Source: Brugia malayi
Lineage: Eukaryota > Nematoda > Chromadorea > Rhabditida > Onchocercidae
Assembly: GCF_000002995.4 (NCBI RefSeq)
Contig: NW_025062477.1
Span: forward strand, 2,560,001 to 2,624,000
Direction of reading: 5' to 3'
DNA length: 64,000 bases
Numbering within the stretch: position 1 is the first letter of the stretch; each line of letters starts with the position of its first letter. A program made the position numbers and the translations under genes. Of this stretch, positions 1 through 14,500 are shown one piece after another. Below the pieces are notes generated by a model that was given only the letters and a program-made list of their open reading frames with translations, was not told the origin of the DNA and did no database searches.

Positions 1-5
1 TTTTG

Positions 6-95
6 TCAACCGAATTTCTTCACTTTCTCGATTACTTCATCACTATAATATTGTGATGGCACAATGAAGTGAAAATTTACGCCTTTGTTTGCAAT
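6..95 (-). CDS. Possible last exon of an unrecognised gene
   Basis: On the minus strand an acceptor (..TTAATTTTTAG at 96-97) is followed by 29 codons and a TGA at 6-8. The peptide starts IANKGVNFHF and ends SDEVIEKVKKFG, a charged, protein-like composition unlike the surrounding AT-rich DNA. I do not recognise the family. Upstream exons of this gene would lie at higher coordinates, in the desert before 6604, where I could not identify any. A chance open stretch of 29 codons is quite possible in this composition, so this is a weak call. Confidence 0.33.
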   Translation of the reverse strand: MANKGVNFHFIVPSQYYSDEVIEKVKKFG

Positions 96-1086
96 CTAAA
101 AATTAAGTACAATTTCTATTATTTATGTTCTCTCTCAAACATTTATTACATTTAACAATAATAATATTAATTAATTAATTTAATTGATAATGATAATAAC
201 AGCAATATTAATTAATTAACCATAATAGTAACAATATTAATTAATTAACATAACGAACAATAATAATATCAATATTAATTAATTAACCATAGCGAACATT
301 ATTAATTAATTAATTAATTAATTAATTAATAATAATAACTAACAATACACTAACATTTTTCAAATATTCTCTAAGAAGCCCTTATTAATTCATTAATTTT
401 TTTAAATGATAATAACAACAATTTATATTTCAAATATGAATAAAATTGGCAACTTTTTCTTTCGTATGATTTAAGAGATTTTTTTTTTTTTAAATTTTTC
501 TAAAATTATTTCATTTATTCTAATTTTTGTTATTTTTTTTTTTTTTATTCGTTACTTGCATTTATTTCTAAAAATGATTTTCAAAGTTTTAGCTATAACC
601 TTTTCCTAATATTTAATTCTTTTATTTTCTTGCGGTCACACACACACACACACTTCCTTTCCCTGGAAGTGGGTAAATCCGGTCAATTATTATGGTAGCA
701 TTGGGTAAAGTGGAATAAAATGGGTAACATATAAGCATATAAATCTAAATCTTATAAGCAATCTAAAATTGATAAAATTTGGAAAGGAAAAATATTTTGT
801 TTTGTTAGTTTTAAAAGAATAAAGAAAGTTTAAAATTGAAATATTACATTGAAATGATTAATTTGTGATAAAGGAAAATGAACTAATTTATGTTTCAATC
901 AATCAATTTTATAAATAAATGGAACTTTCTAAACACTGTGTAATACTTCTGATTATGACATCGTTTGGATGATAAATTTGTTATATTTTATCAATTAAAA
1001 TATCAGTTATCTCATTTAGCCTTATCATTTTAATAAATTCTTTAAATAATTTATATAATTTATAGTTTTTATCTAAAAATTCTATC

Positions 1087-1117
<31 letters not shown>

Positions 1118-4100
1118 CGAAAAAAGTGAGTAACAATAAATTTGTATTTTAGAGAAAATATAAATTCTTTTATATTACAGTAATAAAATCAAACAGAGCA
1201 ATATGCAGTATTACTTTACTACTATTTAACAATTTTCAATTTTAATTTCAATTTTAATTTTTAAAATCCATAAACAATTTATAGTTTAATTATTGTATCT
1301 GTAAAATATTTATTAGAATCAAATGTAGCAAAACGCAGTATCACTTTAATTATTACATATAATTGATATAATTATTGAATATAATTGAAAGGTGTATGTG
1401 AATATTTCTAACAATTAAAACTTTTTTAACAAAAAATAATTTAAAAATTTAAATGCATTTTATTAAATTTTGCAATGATCATAAAAATTATTCGATTAAT
1501 TATTATTCAAATTTAATTTTCCATAAATCATTAAATGAATTTTTTCATAAATTAATAATAATAATAATTTTTTTTTTTTGCTTATTACAAATAAATTTTG
1601 CAAAAATTTTTTTTTTATCATAAATAATCTAAAAATAAATAATCATTATATTACTTTTTTTTTTCTCGATATTTACGCAATGATAAAATTTTTCAATTCA
1701 TTGTAAACTTTATTTTTTGTTTAAAAAAAAAAAAAAAAAAAAATTGAATGAAATGATAAAGTATGTAAGCATTTTTTTTTAAAAAAAAAAAAAAAGCAAA
1801 ATTTGAAAAAATGATTAACTTTTCTGCTTGTAATTTACTTTCTGAATAATTCCGACGAAAAAAAAAAAAGAATTTATTTTGCTTAATACAAAAGTATTTT
1901 AAAAAAATTTGTTATTTCACAAATAATCTAAAAATAAATTAATCATTTTTTATGCATCGTTTTATTTTATCAAAAATATTTGATCGCTTCCTCTTACGCT
2001 TTTTTCTTTGTTTTTTATTTTTTCATTTTTATTTTATAAATAAAAAAAATGTAAAAGTAAATTAATTATTTCCTCTAAATGTTTGCTTACTTATAAATAT
2101 TTGAAATAATAAATTTTATTTCGACAAGAAGTAAATTTTTTTTTTTGTTTCAATTTTTTGTTTTTTTTAATTTATTTATCTTTTTTTTTTTCTTGAAATT
2201 AAAATAAACGAAAGATTTATTTAAATACAAAACAATGTCAATAGTTTTCTTTTTTCTTTTTTATTTTATTTTTATTTTTTTTTTTTTTTTTTTGAAATTT
2301 TATTTACATTAATTTTAGAGAATTTGAAGAAGAGAAAATGGAAAAAGTTTAAGTACGATTTTTTTTTTTTTTTCCTCTTTTTATTTCTCGGACTTATTTC
2401 GTATTTCTTCTTAAATGAACTTTTCAGAAAAAAAAAACTTTTTTTTTGAAATTTGAAATTTCTACAAAGAGATAAAAAAAAAATATGCAAGTATTAAATG
2501 TATGGGAGAGAGAGAGAGAGGGAAGGAGAGAAAAAGGAAAGAATAGCTCCACTTATAATTATTAGCGAAATAATGTTGAAAATATTATTTGCATTGTTTG
2601 TTACAAAAGAGCTTCGTAAAATTTTTCCTATTCGTAAATGAATTGAAAATAAATTAATCATTTTTTTTCATTTTTTTTTTTTTGTGCATCGGTTTATTTC
2701 GTAAAGAATTTTTTTTTTTTTTTTTTGTCTGATTGAAGTGAAAGTAAAAAATATTTTAGTGATAATTTGAAATGTTATTTTTGTTGATAAATTCATTTTT
2801 GATAAAGCTGAATGAATTGATAAATGCTATAGACAACATATATTAACAGTGTTATCAAAATAAATCTTACTAAAAAGAAAAAAAAAACGTACTGTTAACA
2901 TTTTAAAAAATATTTTTTTAAAAAAAAAAATAAGGGATTGTTTTCTTTTTTTTTTTTTTTGCTCCTACAATTTTGTGATAAATTGTAAATTGAACATTTG
3001 ATGGCAGTCTGAAAGATGTAATAGATGAGAAATATCAAATCTTTTTATGATTGTTAAATATTTCAAAAATTTTAGATAAATTGAAAAGGCCATTTAGAAA
3101 GGAAAAAAAAAAAGAATTTTATTTAAGCTTAAAGAAATGATATAAATTAATTGGAATTTATTTATTTGTTAATTTATTCGTTCAATTTATTAATTGGAAT
3201 TTACTTATTGAATTAATTTTTTGTAGTAATTTAAAAAAAAATGATGTTTGATTTGGAATGGTTTTTGCCTTATGAATTATATTATAAAATATTAAGTCAT
3301 TGATTTTACATAACTAAAATTAATTAAGAGATTAATTAATTATCAAATATTAAATAGACACCAGCTATGCTTCCTTATATTTTTAAAAAATTATTAAAAT
3401 ATTTGTCTAACAAATAAAAAGTAAAACAACAAAAAAAAAATTTTTTTGATTAAAAAAATTAGCTTCTTAAATTTCTTTTTAACTATTTCATTTAATTGTA
3501 TTATTACAAATTTCCTACATATATTTTTCAATAATTTTCAAAAATTCAAAAAAATTTTTAAATCGAATTACTTACAAAATTAGATTTTCATTTTTCAAAT
3601 AATTAATTTGAAGAAAAGGTTTATTTTTTTTTTTTATTATAACAGAATTAATAATTTAAACCAATCAAATAAATCTTTTAATATATATATAAAAAATTTT
3701 AAATGAAATAAATAATTTATTAGCCATAAATTGATGCTCTCAAAAATTTTTACAGAAAATACGTATTAAATTAATTTTGCTCCATTTCATTTAAATATAA
3801 ATTGGGGAAAATTTAATGCAAATGTATGATTAATTCTCCTACAATGAATATAAATTATTCCGTTAAAAAAAGTTTTTTTAAAAAAATAGAAATTAAAATT
3901 AAATTTAAAAAATAAAATTGCAATGAATGATTTAGTTATGCCTTAAAATAAATTACTGTTCGTATTTGTGTGACTTTCTTAGCAAATAAATTACAATGAT
4001 ATTTCGGAGAAGAAAAAAGGCAAATAACTTTCATTTTTTTTTTTTTTTTTGCAATCTTTAATTTGAAATAATTTCAAATAAATCAAATATTTTGTAGGAA

Positions 4101-6603
4101 AAAATAAAAAAAAAAAACAAATTAAAAAAAAAAAAAGGAAAAACAAAACGAAATACATTTAAAAAAAAAGATTAATAAAGTGGAAAAATTAGAAATAATA
4201 TGGTTTATTTATTTGTTTCTCAAATTTTTATTTTTTATTAAATTAATTACAACAATTAATTGTTGTAATTTAATTTCGCATTTTTTAATGAATTATTTCA
4301 TTCGCATTTTTTAATTAATTTATTGCTATAATTTGTCATTTTTTTCTTTTTTCATTCATAAAATTATAAATCAATGAAATGCTTTTTAATCAAAAGTATT
4401 TTTCATTGTTTAAATTAATTATCATTTTAATGACAAATATATGTTGTAAAAATTGATTTTATTTGTTTATTAAAATTTTTTTTTTAATATTTTTTTTTTT
4501 TTTTTTTTTTTTATTTTTTTTAATTTTTTTTTTAATTTTTTTTTAAATAATATTTTTATTTAATATTTGCAAATTAAATGTTTTTTTTTAACTTCATTTT
4601 TTATCTTTTTGTTTTCTTTTCAAAGTTTTGAAATTATCAATAAACTTTAAAATTTTTTGTTAGAATTTATATGACAGTTTGGCATGAATAAGTAATTTTT
4701 TTAAATGAATTTTAAAAGATTTTAAAATAATTTTCTGTGATAATATTGATATTATTATTTAGCAGAGTTTTTCTTATTGAAGATTTTACGACCTTAGACT
4801 TTATGTCTCCGTACTTTTCGCAAATTTTATATTATAAAGATTTTGGAAATAAATTTCAAAAAAAAAAAAATCCATTTATTATAAAAAATTAAACCTGAAA
4901 TAATGCAATTCTAAAGTGCTGTGAATAACGAAAGCATTTAGATGAATTTTTTTAAAGAAATAAAATTTTCGATTGAAATTTAAATATTTTATCAAAATTT
5001 AATTCATTGAGAATTTTCTGGAAAATACGAAGAGATTCAATAATATCTCTAATATTTCCATGTTGCAATTCAAAAAAATAATTATTTCCTTTCTACCAGT
5101 TCATTTCTTTTTTTTGAAGATTCGAAGTGACAATTTTATCCTTTTAAAATGACCTTTAACCTTTCAATTGTTTATTTAAATATTAAAAGCCATTATTTTT
5201 TGACCTATAATTTTTTTTTGAATTTAAGTAAATGGAAATGAAATTAATTCAGTAACAAATTTAATAATAAATACTTACATTTAATTGGGCAAAATTATCA
5301 TAATATAAAAATAAAATAACAATTAGAATAAAACATAAATTTATTTCAAAGTATTTTGATTATATTAATTACAGAGAAATATTTTATCGCATTTATTATC
5401 ATATTTAATCATTAATTAACAGCAATTTTATAAATGAAAAGGATTACTAATTAAAAAGCATTTGAAAAGTAACCCGTAAATATTACAATAAAATTATACT
5501 CTTCAAAATTAATAAATGACAAAACAATATGCAATATTGTAAATTAAATTATGAGCAAAAATTTTCTCCCATATTTTACAAAAAAAAAAAATTACTAAAA
5601 TGAAAATAAATAATTGAATGAATGAATGAATGCAAAATTTTATTAATTAACTCTGAAAAGAAAATAATTATTAAATAACTTAAAACAAAAAAAAAAAAAA
5701 TGCATTAAAGTTCCTATTAGTCAAGCATTTATGTAATTAAGCAAAATTAATTTAATTATTAAAAGAGAGAGAGAGAGGGAGAGAGAGAGGAAAAAAAACC
5801 TGGAAGAATCATTTTGCACATAATTTTTACTATTATTTTTTTAAATATATACAATTTTAACAATATCAATAAACATTTTATCAAAGTAAAACATAATTAA
5901 ATTAGCATTATGCACCTTTTTAGATTAATGAAATATTCAAAATTTACCAAAAAATTTTTCAATCATTGCTCTTTTACATGCCATTCGCTCTAAATTGAAA
6001 ATTTTTTGAGTAAATTCTAAAAAAAAAAAAGAAAAAATTTGTTTAATTTACACTTAAAATAATGCATGCAAATTGTGCAAAGCATTTAACTAAATTTTAA
6101 AAAAATAAAATAAAATAAAGGAAAAATGAGCTATCAGCAATTAATTTATAGTTTATAATAACAATTAGATAAAGTAAACAAAATTTCTTTGCACAGTAAT
6201 TCCTAAAAAAAATTTTTTTATCAAAATTCGAATATTTTGAATTCAATTCAATGGAATATTTTTATGCTACTCAACGAAATTTTCAAAATTTTGTAATATT
6301 ATCAATATTTTCGCTTAATTTTTTTTTTTCTTTTGAAATTAAATATATTTTTACATTTTAAAAAATTAAATATTTTTGCTTAATTTTAAATTAAATATAT
6401 TTTACAAATAGAACTAACATTTCCTTTGTTTTGTTTTGTTTTTTTTTTTTTTTTTTAAAAAAGAAAATTTCGGAATTATTTTCGGAAAGTTTTAAAATAT
6501 TCACATAATTGTTACCTTTACAAACTAATATTTTTTTTTTGCATGAAATTTACAAATTTTTACTTTTTGCATTTTCGAATTTTGTAAATAACTAATAGTT
6601 ATG
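96..6603. other. AT-rich gene desert downstream of che-14
   Basis: About 6.5 kb with very low GC, many T and A runs of 10-25 bases, a TTAA-rich stretch (about 160-340), a short CA run near 636 and a GA run near 5763-5790. No open reading frame with a recognisable domain and no credible splice-bounded exon was found apart from the one at 6-95. Small exons of an upstream gene could be hidden here. Confidence 0.6.
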
Positions 6604-9600
6604 CTACATAAAAGTTGATTTTTCTTTCATTGGTAAATTATTTTGCGCCGTCAAATTTTCTTGACATAACGTACAGTTCACGTTTGATTGCAACGTGATG
6701 GATAGAAGCGGAAGGAAGAAGAATGTAGCAAAAAGCCAACTAACAGTAGCTAAAGTTATCAAAAATACACCAACCTGAAATATTCAAACATTTTTTGATG
6801 CATCTAATTTACTTTCATATCATTTTGATAGTTTTACTTTAAACTTAAACTGCATGTTTTTTTTTTTTTTTTTTTTTTCAGGAAGTATACATTTTCCTGA
6901 ATTTGTAGCAATAAATTAACTTTTCTTTTTTTTTTTTTTTTCAAATGATAACTTTTATAATTTTTCATCTTTTCGTTCTTTATTAGTAAATTTAATTTAT
7001 AACTTAAAAAATAGAATCAAATTTAATAGATTTTTTTTTTTAATTTTATTTTAATAAATTTAATATGAGAAAAGAAAAAAAAAAAAAAAAAAACAAACGG
7101 AAAAATTAATACTTGATGAAATGCATGTGTTTCGGCGATTAGCATTGAGCTACCAGCAGCAAACGATGATAGAGCAGATAAACTGACCGGTATTACTGAT
7201 TTACGAGCTGCAAACCAAATACGATGCTTACCGCAACCGGTTTCCGGTACGGAAGCACCATAATGTAAGGTGAAATCAAATGATAAGCCAACCACAAGTA
7301 CCAGAATAATTGCCTCGAGGACACCAATTACCCAACCTAATGTTGTCACACAACCAACCGTTACAATGACAATACAACAAATTGTAATTAATGCAATTAG
7401 CGATTTAAGTCGCAAATGTAAAAATGCAAAAATTGCGACAACCGTAAATGACAACAATAAAGATTGGCGACAATCCGTAATTATTGAATTTAGCAAATCA
7501 AACCATATGCAAATTAATGACCATTCTGTGGTATACCAACCACCTGCAATGATTCACTCATTAAATATTATTAAGTGTAATTGTAGTGAAATAATTAATT
7601 GTTATTGATTTGCATACCTGTAAAATCATTCATACGACCTTTGACCTTGATCAGCATACTGATCAATTAATTAATCTTTTATAAAATCATAACAAAAAAA
7701 CAAAAACTTTTCAATTTTAGTTTATTTTTTAATAAATTTTTAATTTGAACAACAACAATTGGCAATAATTTAGGTTATTGAATGAATATAAAAGTAAAAT
7801 TTACTTAAACTTACCATAACTCATATTACTAAATGAATGTTTTAATAAGTCAAAAGTATGTGACAAATTCTTGAATCGATGAGAATATTTGAGTTTAGTT
7901 GGTAGCATTGCAGTGTAACCAATTAAATTAAAAGTATTATTATCATATATTGGTGTATCATTGTATTGTGTGTAAAGATAAGCTGTTGATAATCTAATGC
8001 AATAATCTGTTAAATTTTCGTGAAAATTTGAATCAGCAAAATTACAACATATTTGAGATGGTTCACAAGTGAAATTACGACTCCAAATTAAATATCTGAA
8101 ATATAAAATATTTAAAAAATTATTTAAAAAAAAAAAAACAAATATTATAATTTTTTTTTAAATTAAAATTTGAAAATTTCATTTTTTTTTTTTTTTGAAT
8201 TTCAAATTAAACATTTATATTTTACTAAATCATTGTGTTAGCTTTTTTTTTTTTTTTATTTTATATTTACAAGAAAAAAAAAAAAAAAAACGAAGAAAAT
8301 TTTCTAATTTTTTACCTTTCTGGCCAATATTGATTTTGATGATTGATAAAGTTTAATTCTCTATAGCTCCGTAATTTCAATGCTAATTCCTGTATATCAG
8401 TTGTATTTTGCAATGAAAATTTATAATCATGCTGTACAGGTGTTAATTTATCAGGTTGAAAAATATTTTGTGAAATACGTGGTGTTAAACCCCAAATTAA
8501 TCGAATAGCAATAGGAATTTGAAGTTTATTAGTAATAAATTCAAAATTTTTTTCAGCATTATTATCGTACCATTCGTGTTTATTTGAATCAGTAAATAGT
8601 TGTAATGGATTATAAGGTGGAAACTGAAGATTAGTATAGGTTAAATAGGTCATTGTGATAACAATAGCAGCTAAAGATGAGATCCAAATATAACGACCCG
8701 AAATGATAACAAATGGTAGTAAATCACGCATTAAGTAATTAAACTTAGAAAATATACGACACGTGAAGCAACGTTGGATGTAACGTTCCTGGAATATAAG
8801 CATTGCTGGTAGAAGTGATATTTCTAGCAAATAGTTGAATACTAATGTTATACCAGCAAATAAACCAAAACATCTGTAAGAAAAAAAGTTAAATAGATAA
8901 ATAATGTTAAAAAATTAAAATAATAGGTATTTTAATTCAAAAAAAAAAAAAAATGACAAATTGTAATAAATTATAATTTATTATTATTACTATTATTATC
9001 GTTATTACTACTATTATTATCATTATTATTATTATCTAAATGAAAAATATTTAATGGTAAAATATTTTTATACAATTATAATAAAAAATTTTTAAAAATA
9101 AAATATATAAATTAAATTGTTGAAAAAAAAAAAAAAAAACATTTGTTTAATTTATTTCTTCTTTTTTTTTTCTTAAAATTTTATCATTTTTAATCAAAAA
9201 AAAAAAAAATTTTTTTTCTTCATTCTTTTTCATTTGATAATAATGAATTTTTGCTATTTTTAAAGAACAAATGTAGTAAACAAAAGGAAAAAAAAATCAA
9301 TTATATTTGAAAATAAAATTATTAAAAAAAATTTTTTAAAAAACAAAAAGAAAAGGAAATACTAACCGAAAGACAACAACACTGCTAAGAATATTTGTAA
9401 AAAATGGTACAGCTGTTGATGAGGAAGTTAATAGCATAGCATTAGCTGTATGTGACAAACATTGATGAATGGTTTGTGATGTCACATCCATTGGAAATGA
9501 ATTTAATAAAATGAATGCATCATCTGATCCAATTGCTAATAAAAGCACAAATATGACTAAATTTAGAAGTGGAAAATTCACTGTAAATAGCGAATAAATT

Positions 9601-11497
9601 GCTAAAGCACTTAGAACAGATGCAAATAGCACAAAAGCAACCATTATGCAATAGAAAATATTTAATGAATATAGGAAAACAATTAGAAATACGGAAAATG
9701 CAGCGCCGCAAGCGAGCAGAGAGTCACGTTTGGCACCGTCGTATAAAAGGTCACGCTTGATATCCATTGATAAGCCTGAAATTAATCATATCAGTATGTA
9801 AATTAATGATATCAGTATAGAAATTAATTAATGATATCAGTGTATAAATTAATTAATGATATCAGTATAGAAATTAATTAATGATATCAGTGTATAAATT
9901 AATTAATGATATCAGTATAGAAATTAATTAATGATATCAGTGTATAAATTAATTAATGATATCAGTATAGAAATTAATTAATGATATCAGTATAGAAATT
10001 AAATTAATGATATCGGTATAGAAATTAATTAATGATATCAGTATAGAAATTAATTAATGATATCAGTGTATAAATTAATTAATGATATCAGTATAGAAAT
10101 TAATTAATGATATCAGTATAGAAATTAATTAATGATATCAGTGTATAAATTAATTAATGATATCAGTGTATAAATTAATTAATGATATCAGTATAGAAAT
10201 TAATTAATGATATCAGTATAGAAATATACAAGTGATATCGAAAAATATAAATAAATGATATCATAAATGGTATAAAAAGAAATGTGTTTAGTTCTTTTAT
10301 CAGTATAGAAAATAAATTAATATAAAATTATTTAATGATTGTAAAAGGAATAAATTCTTTTTTTTTTAATGCTAAAATTTTTTCCAAATTAACAAAAAAT
10401 TGCAAAATATTATGTTATTTATTAATTATAAAAAAAAAAAATTTTTTTTTTTTTTTTTTGAGTCGTTATAAACAATTCATTTAAATAGCTTTCTATTTTA
10501 ATTATAATTATAAATTAAAAATACAATTAAAATTTGGATAAAATTAGAAAATAAAAAGAAAAAAAAAAAAAGGCATCTAGTATAAAATGTAATAAGTAGT
10601 AATATTCATTGATAATTCAAAAAATATAATTTAGTAAAATTACATTATAATATGATAATTTTTTACCTTTTAAAATAAATTTGTCATGTTTCAGCGAGAA
10701 ATTTTGAAATGCTTCTTGTAAATTTAAATAATATTGTATGGTTCCTTGATGAAAACCTTGTGATCGATAACCACCTGATGTAAAAATTGGCAAAAAACCA
10801 TTAATATAAATTGGTTTTGTGTTTAGATTTTTTGGTAAAATTCGATAAAATAAATCAAAAATCATTTGTGTGGAGCAATTTGTTGGAACATTAAAACATG
10901 GCGAACAATCCAAATAGCAATTTCGACGACAATTAATAATTTCACGACGATATGATTGACAGTAATCAATGATATCACGACCGAATTGTATATCATTTTC
11001 AGTAAGAAATGAGCAGTTTGTTAGAAAATTGGGTGAGAAGCATGATAAATAGTTTGGTAGACTCCAGATATTTCTAAAAGTTAATTTAATTTAATAATTT
11101 TAGAGTATGAAATTTATTTTAAAAATAAATTTAGAACAAATTTTTGGTTTATAATTTATAATTTTTTATCCATCATAAAAGATAAATTTTTATTAATCAT
11201 AAAACAGAGAAATATATGTATATTTAATCATTTTTATCAATTATTTTCATTAATCTTTATTTAAAAAAAAAAAAAATTAAAAAAGTTTTAATTAACTTTT
11301 CATTAATCACAAAAGATAAATATGTTAATTACAAACCAAAATTTAAATTCAATACATTTGTAGATGATAAAGGGTGATCAAGCAATGATAACAATGCAAA
11401 ATAACAACTGATAATAATAATAATTATCATTTTTATTACTTATTACTATTATTATTATTACTATAAGTATTAAAAGATATTACTATTACTATTATTA

Positions 11498-11566
<69 letters not shown>

Positions 11567-14500
11567 AAGTTAATTTCTGGCTATTACTATCGCAATAGCT
11601 AAAAATTAAATTATAATAATGAGAATTTGAGGTAATTCAGGTTATCGATCATTAATTTATAATGATTATAAGAGGAAAATGTTAATCTTTGATCTATTTA
11701 AATCTAAAATTTTAAAAATAAATGCTCAAACTTATAAAAGGTAAATTCTTATTAATTTATCTCTCTATCTTTTCTTATATTTTACTTTTTTAACTTCAAT
11801 CTTTTATCTTTTTGACCTATTTTTTTCTTCTCATTAGTTCTAGAAAAAACGGATTCAAAAGTTCTGGGAAACAGATTTAATTGAAATATTGTTAGAATCA
11901 TTGAAGCTAAGAATATTATCACTTTACATTCACTTACTTTCATAACAGTAATTTTCTTAGTGATAAGAAAAAAAAAATAATTAAAATGTTAAATTTAATT
12001 CAATTTAATTTAAGAATAAACAGAAGTATCTACTAGTTATCATAATTAGTGATAAAATTTTAACCTAATCAGCTCTTTTCTTCTAACTTTTACTCTTCTG
12101 TTTGTTTTTTTGCAAGGAAATCTCATTGACCTCTGACATTTGAATTATATATTTTAAATTAGTACTTTGAAATATTTACTACATTTAATTATCGTCTAAT
12201 AATTAAATGACTTATCGATGTTAAAGTTAATAGTTTGTCATTTATATGAATGATTTGAATAATATAAATAATTGGAAAGCTAAAGGATTCTCATAGTATT
12301 CTCAGTAAAATTTCGCATTTGTAATTAATTATAATTAACTTTAGATTTGAGTTTTTAAATATTATTTCAGTTTTTAAGTATTTGCTTTTTTTTTACGGTT
12401 ATCAAATTGTTTCATACAAATTTTGTTCGAAAAGGTTTAGAATTTAAATGGAAATTATAGAAATTAAACAAAGAAAATAAAACATTTAATTTTTAATGAC
12501 ACACAAAAGAATTTCCAATTAATTTCGGATAAAAAAATATTAATGATAAATTACCGAAAGAAATTGTGTACATTTCTTTTTTTTAATTTTGTTTGAATAT
12601 GCCTATCTCATTCACATCTCTATTTTTTTTTTTTTTTTATTTAGAAAATTGAGTAAATTTATCATCCCAATAACCTAAAAATCTAAAATTTCATTGAAAA
12701 AAAAGGAGAAAAAAAAAAACAAACTAATGGATTTTATTTTTTTTTTTTTTAGTTCAAAAATAATTTTTGAAAATAAATGGAAAAGCTTTCTACCACTTTT
12801 ATGATTTTAGTATATTATATAAACGCAATTTCACTCAAAAATTTGCAATATAGAAATTCCAAAAAAAAAAAAAATTCATAATAATAAATAATTTCTTCTT
12901 AATATATTTGAAATGAGTCATTCCTATAAATTTAAATTTATTATTTTAAACGACCTTTGACCCTATTTGTTAATGATATTTTCATCGTTGAAATAATATG
13001 CTTATAATATTATGGAAAAAATACAGTAATTTTTGTAAATTTCATTAAATCTATCATTATTAGTAAATAGGAAAAATAGAAGAGTGAAAAATTTTTATCA
13101 GAATGTAATCTTTGTGCTTTTGAAATAATTTCAATGTGAATAAATGGCAATTAAAAAGATAATAACTGGTAATTTTGAAATTTAAAATGAACTGAACCGG
13201 ATAAAATGGAATCAATTCTATTACCGGTTACCTTGCCGTAAATGTAAAACTAATAAGAAGGGAATTTCTTTTATTAGTTTTATCTTTTTACTGCCTTTGG
13301 CATTGCAAAAGTTAACATTTTCATGAATTGATAATTAATCAGAACATGTTTGTCAACAATTTATGCATATCAAATTCCGGTTTTTCTTTTTTTGATAAAA
13401 AAATTTTTATAAAGAATTTGTTTTTTTTTTTTTTTTTGCTTTACCTCTCTCTTTCTCCCTCTCTCTCTCTCTCTCTCTTACAGTTTTTTTTGCCTCATCG
13501 TTTCCAAAAATAATTTTATATATGATAATTATATTTCAATATTTGGCTTTCTCTTTTTTTTTGCTTCTATTTTCATTTATCTTTTCTCTTCTCTCAAATG
13601 AATAACTTTTCATGCAGAAAAAAACAAATTTAATTTAATTTAATTATATTTCAAAAAAAAAAAAAAACATAGAAATTTACCTGTACGGTGTTATATTAGC
13701 AAATAATTGTAATTGATTGTTGAGTGAGGTATGCAATGAACAGAGCATTTTCAGGTAATCAAGGTCAAATAGGTCATCATAAGAGTTTACCTCCACAACG
13801 AATTGTGTTAAATGATCCACTATAAAATATTTTTTTGTCAAAAATATGTATGAAATTTTCATTTATAATTTAATTAATTGTTAAATTAATTAATTGAAAA
13901 GATATTGATGGAAATTACTGAGAGAAATCGCATATTTCTACATGTAATTTAAATTGTAATTTTGAAAATTAATCCAATTTTAAAGTAGTAATACATTGGA
14001 AAATTATCAAAAATTTACAAAAACTTTTCCTTTCTTTTTTGCATTAAATTCAGTATAATAAATTTATTTAATTTATCTATTATAGCTGTTTCATTCTAAT
14101 CTAAAAGCTTTGAAAAAAAAGGAAAAAAACTCTCAAAACTTTAAAAAGTTTTTATTTTTTAAGAAAAAAAAAAAAAAAAAAAGAAAAACATCAATACGAA
14201 TATATATATTTTGTGCTTGATGATAAAATTTAAAGTAATTTAAAGTAATTTTTTCTTTGTTTCTTTTTCGCTTACTTTTTTTTACAGTAAGATATTTCAA
14301 AAACTTTTAAGCAAGTTAAAAAAAAAAAAAAAAAAGTAAATAAACGATAAAAATTATTAATTAATTGCTATTTCAATAATATTTCTTATCAGTTAACCTA
14401 TCTTACTGATTACTTTTTACTAGTTTGAGTTTAATTTTAACTAAAGTTTAAGTTTAATTCTCCTATGCTAATCAATCCTACAAATATAATTTAAAATTTA

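Noticed and set aside
7270..7608. A 112-codon plus-strand frame antisense to che-14
   Set aside because: It is the reverse shadow of a well-supported che-14 exon.
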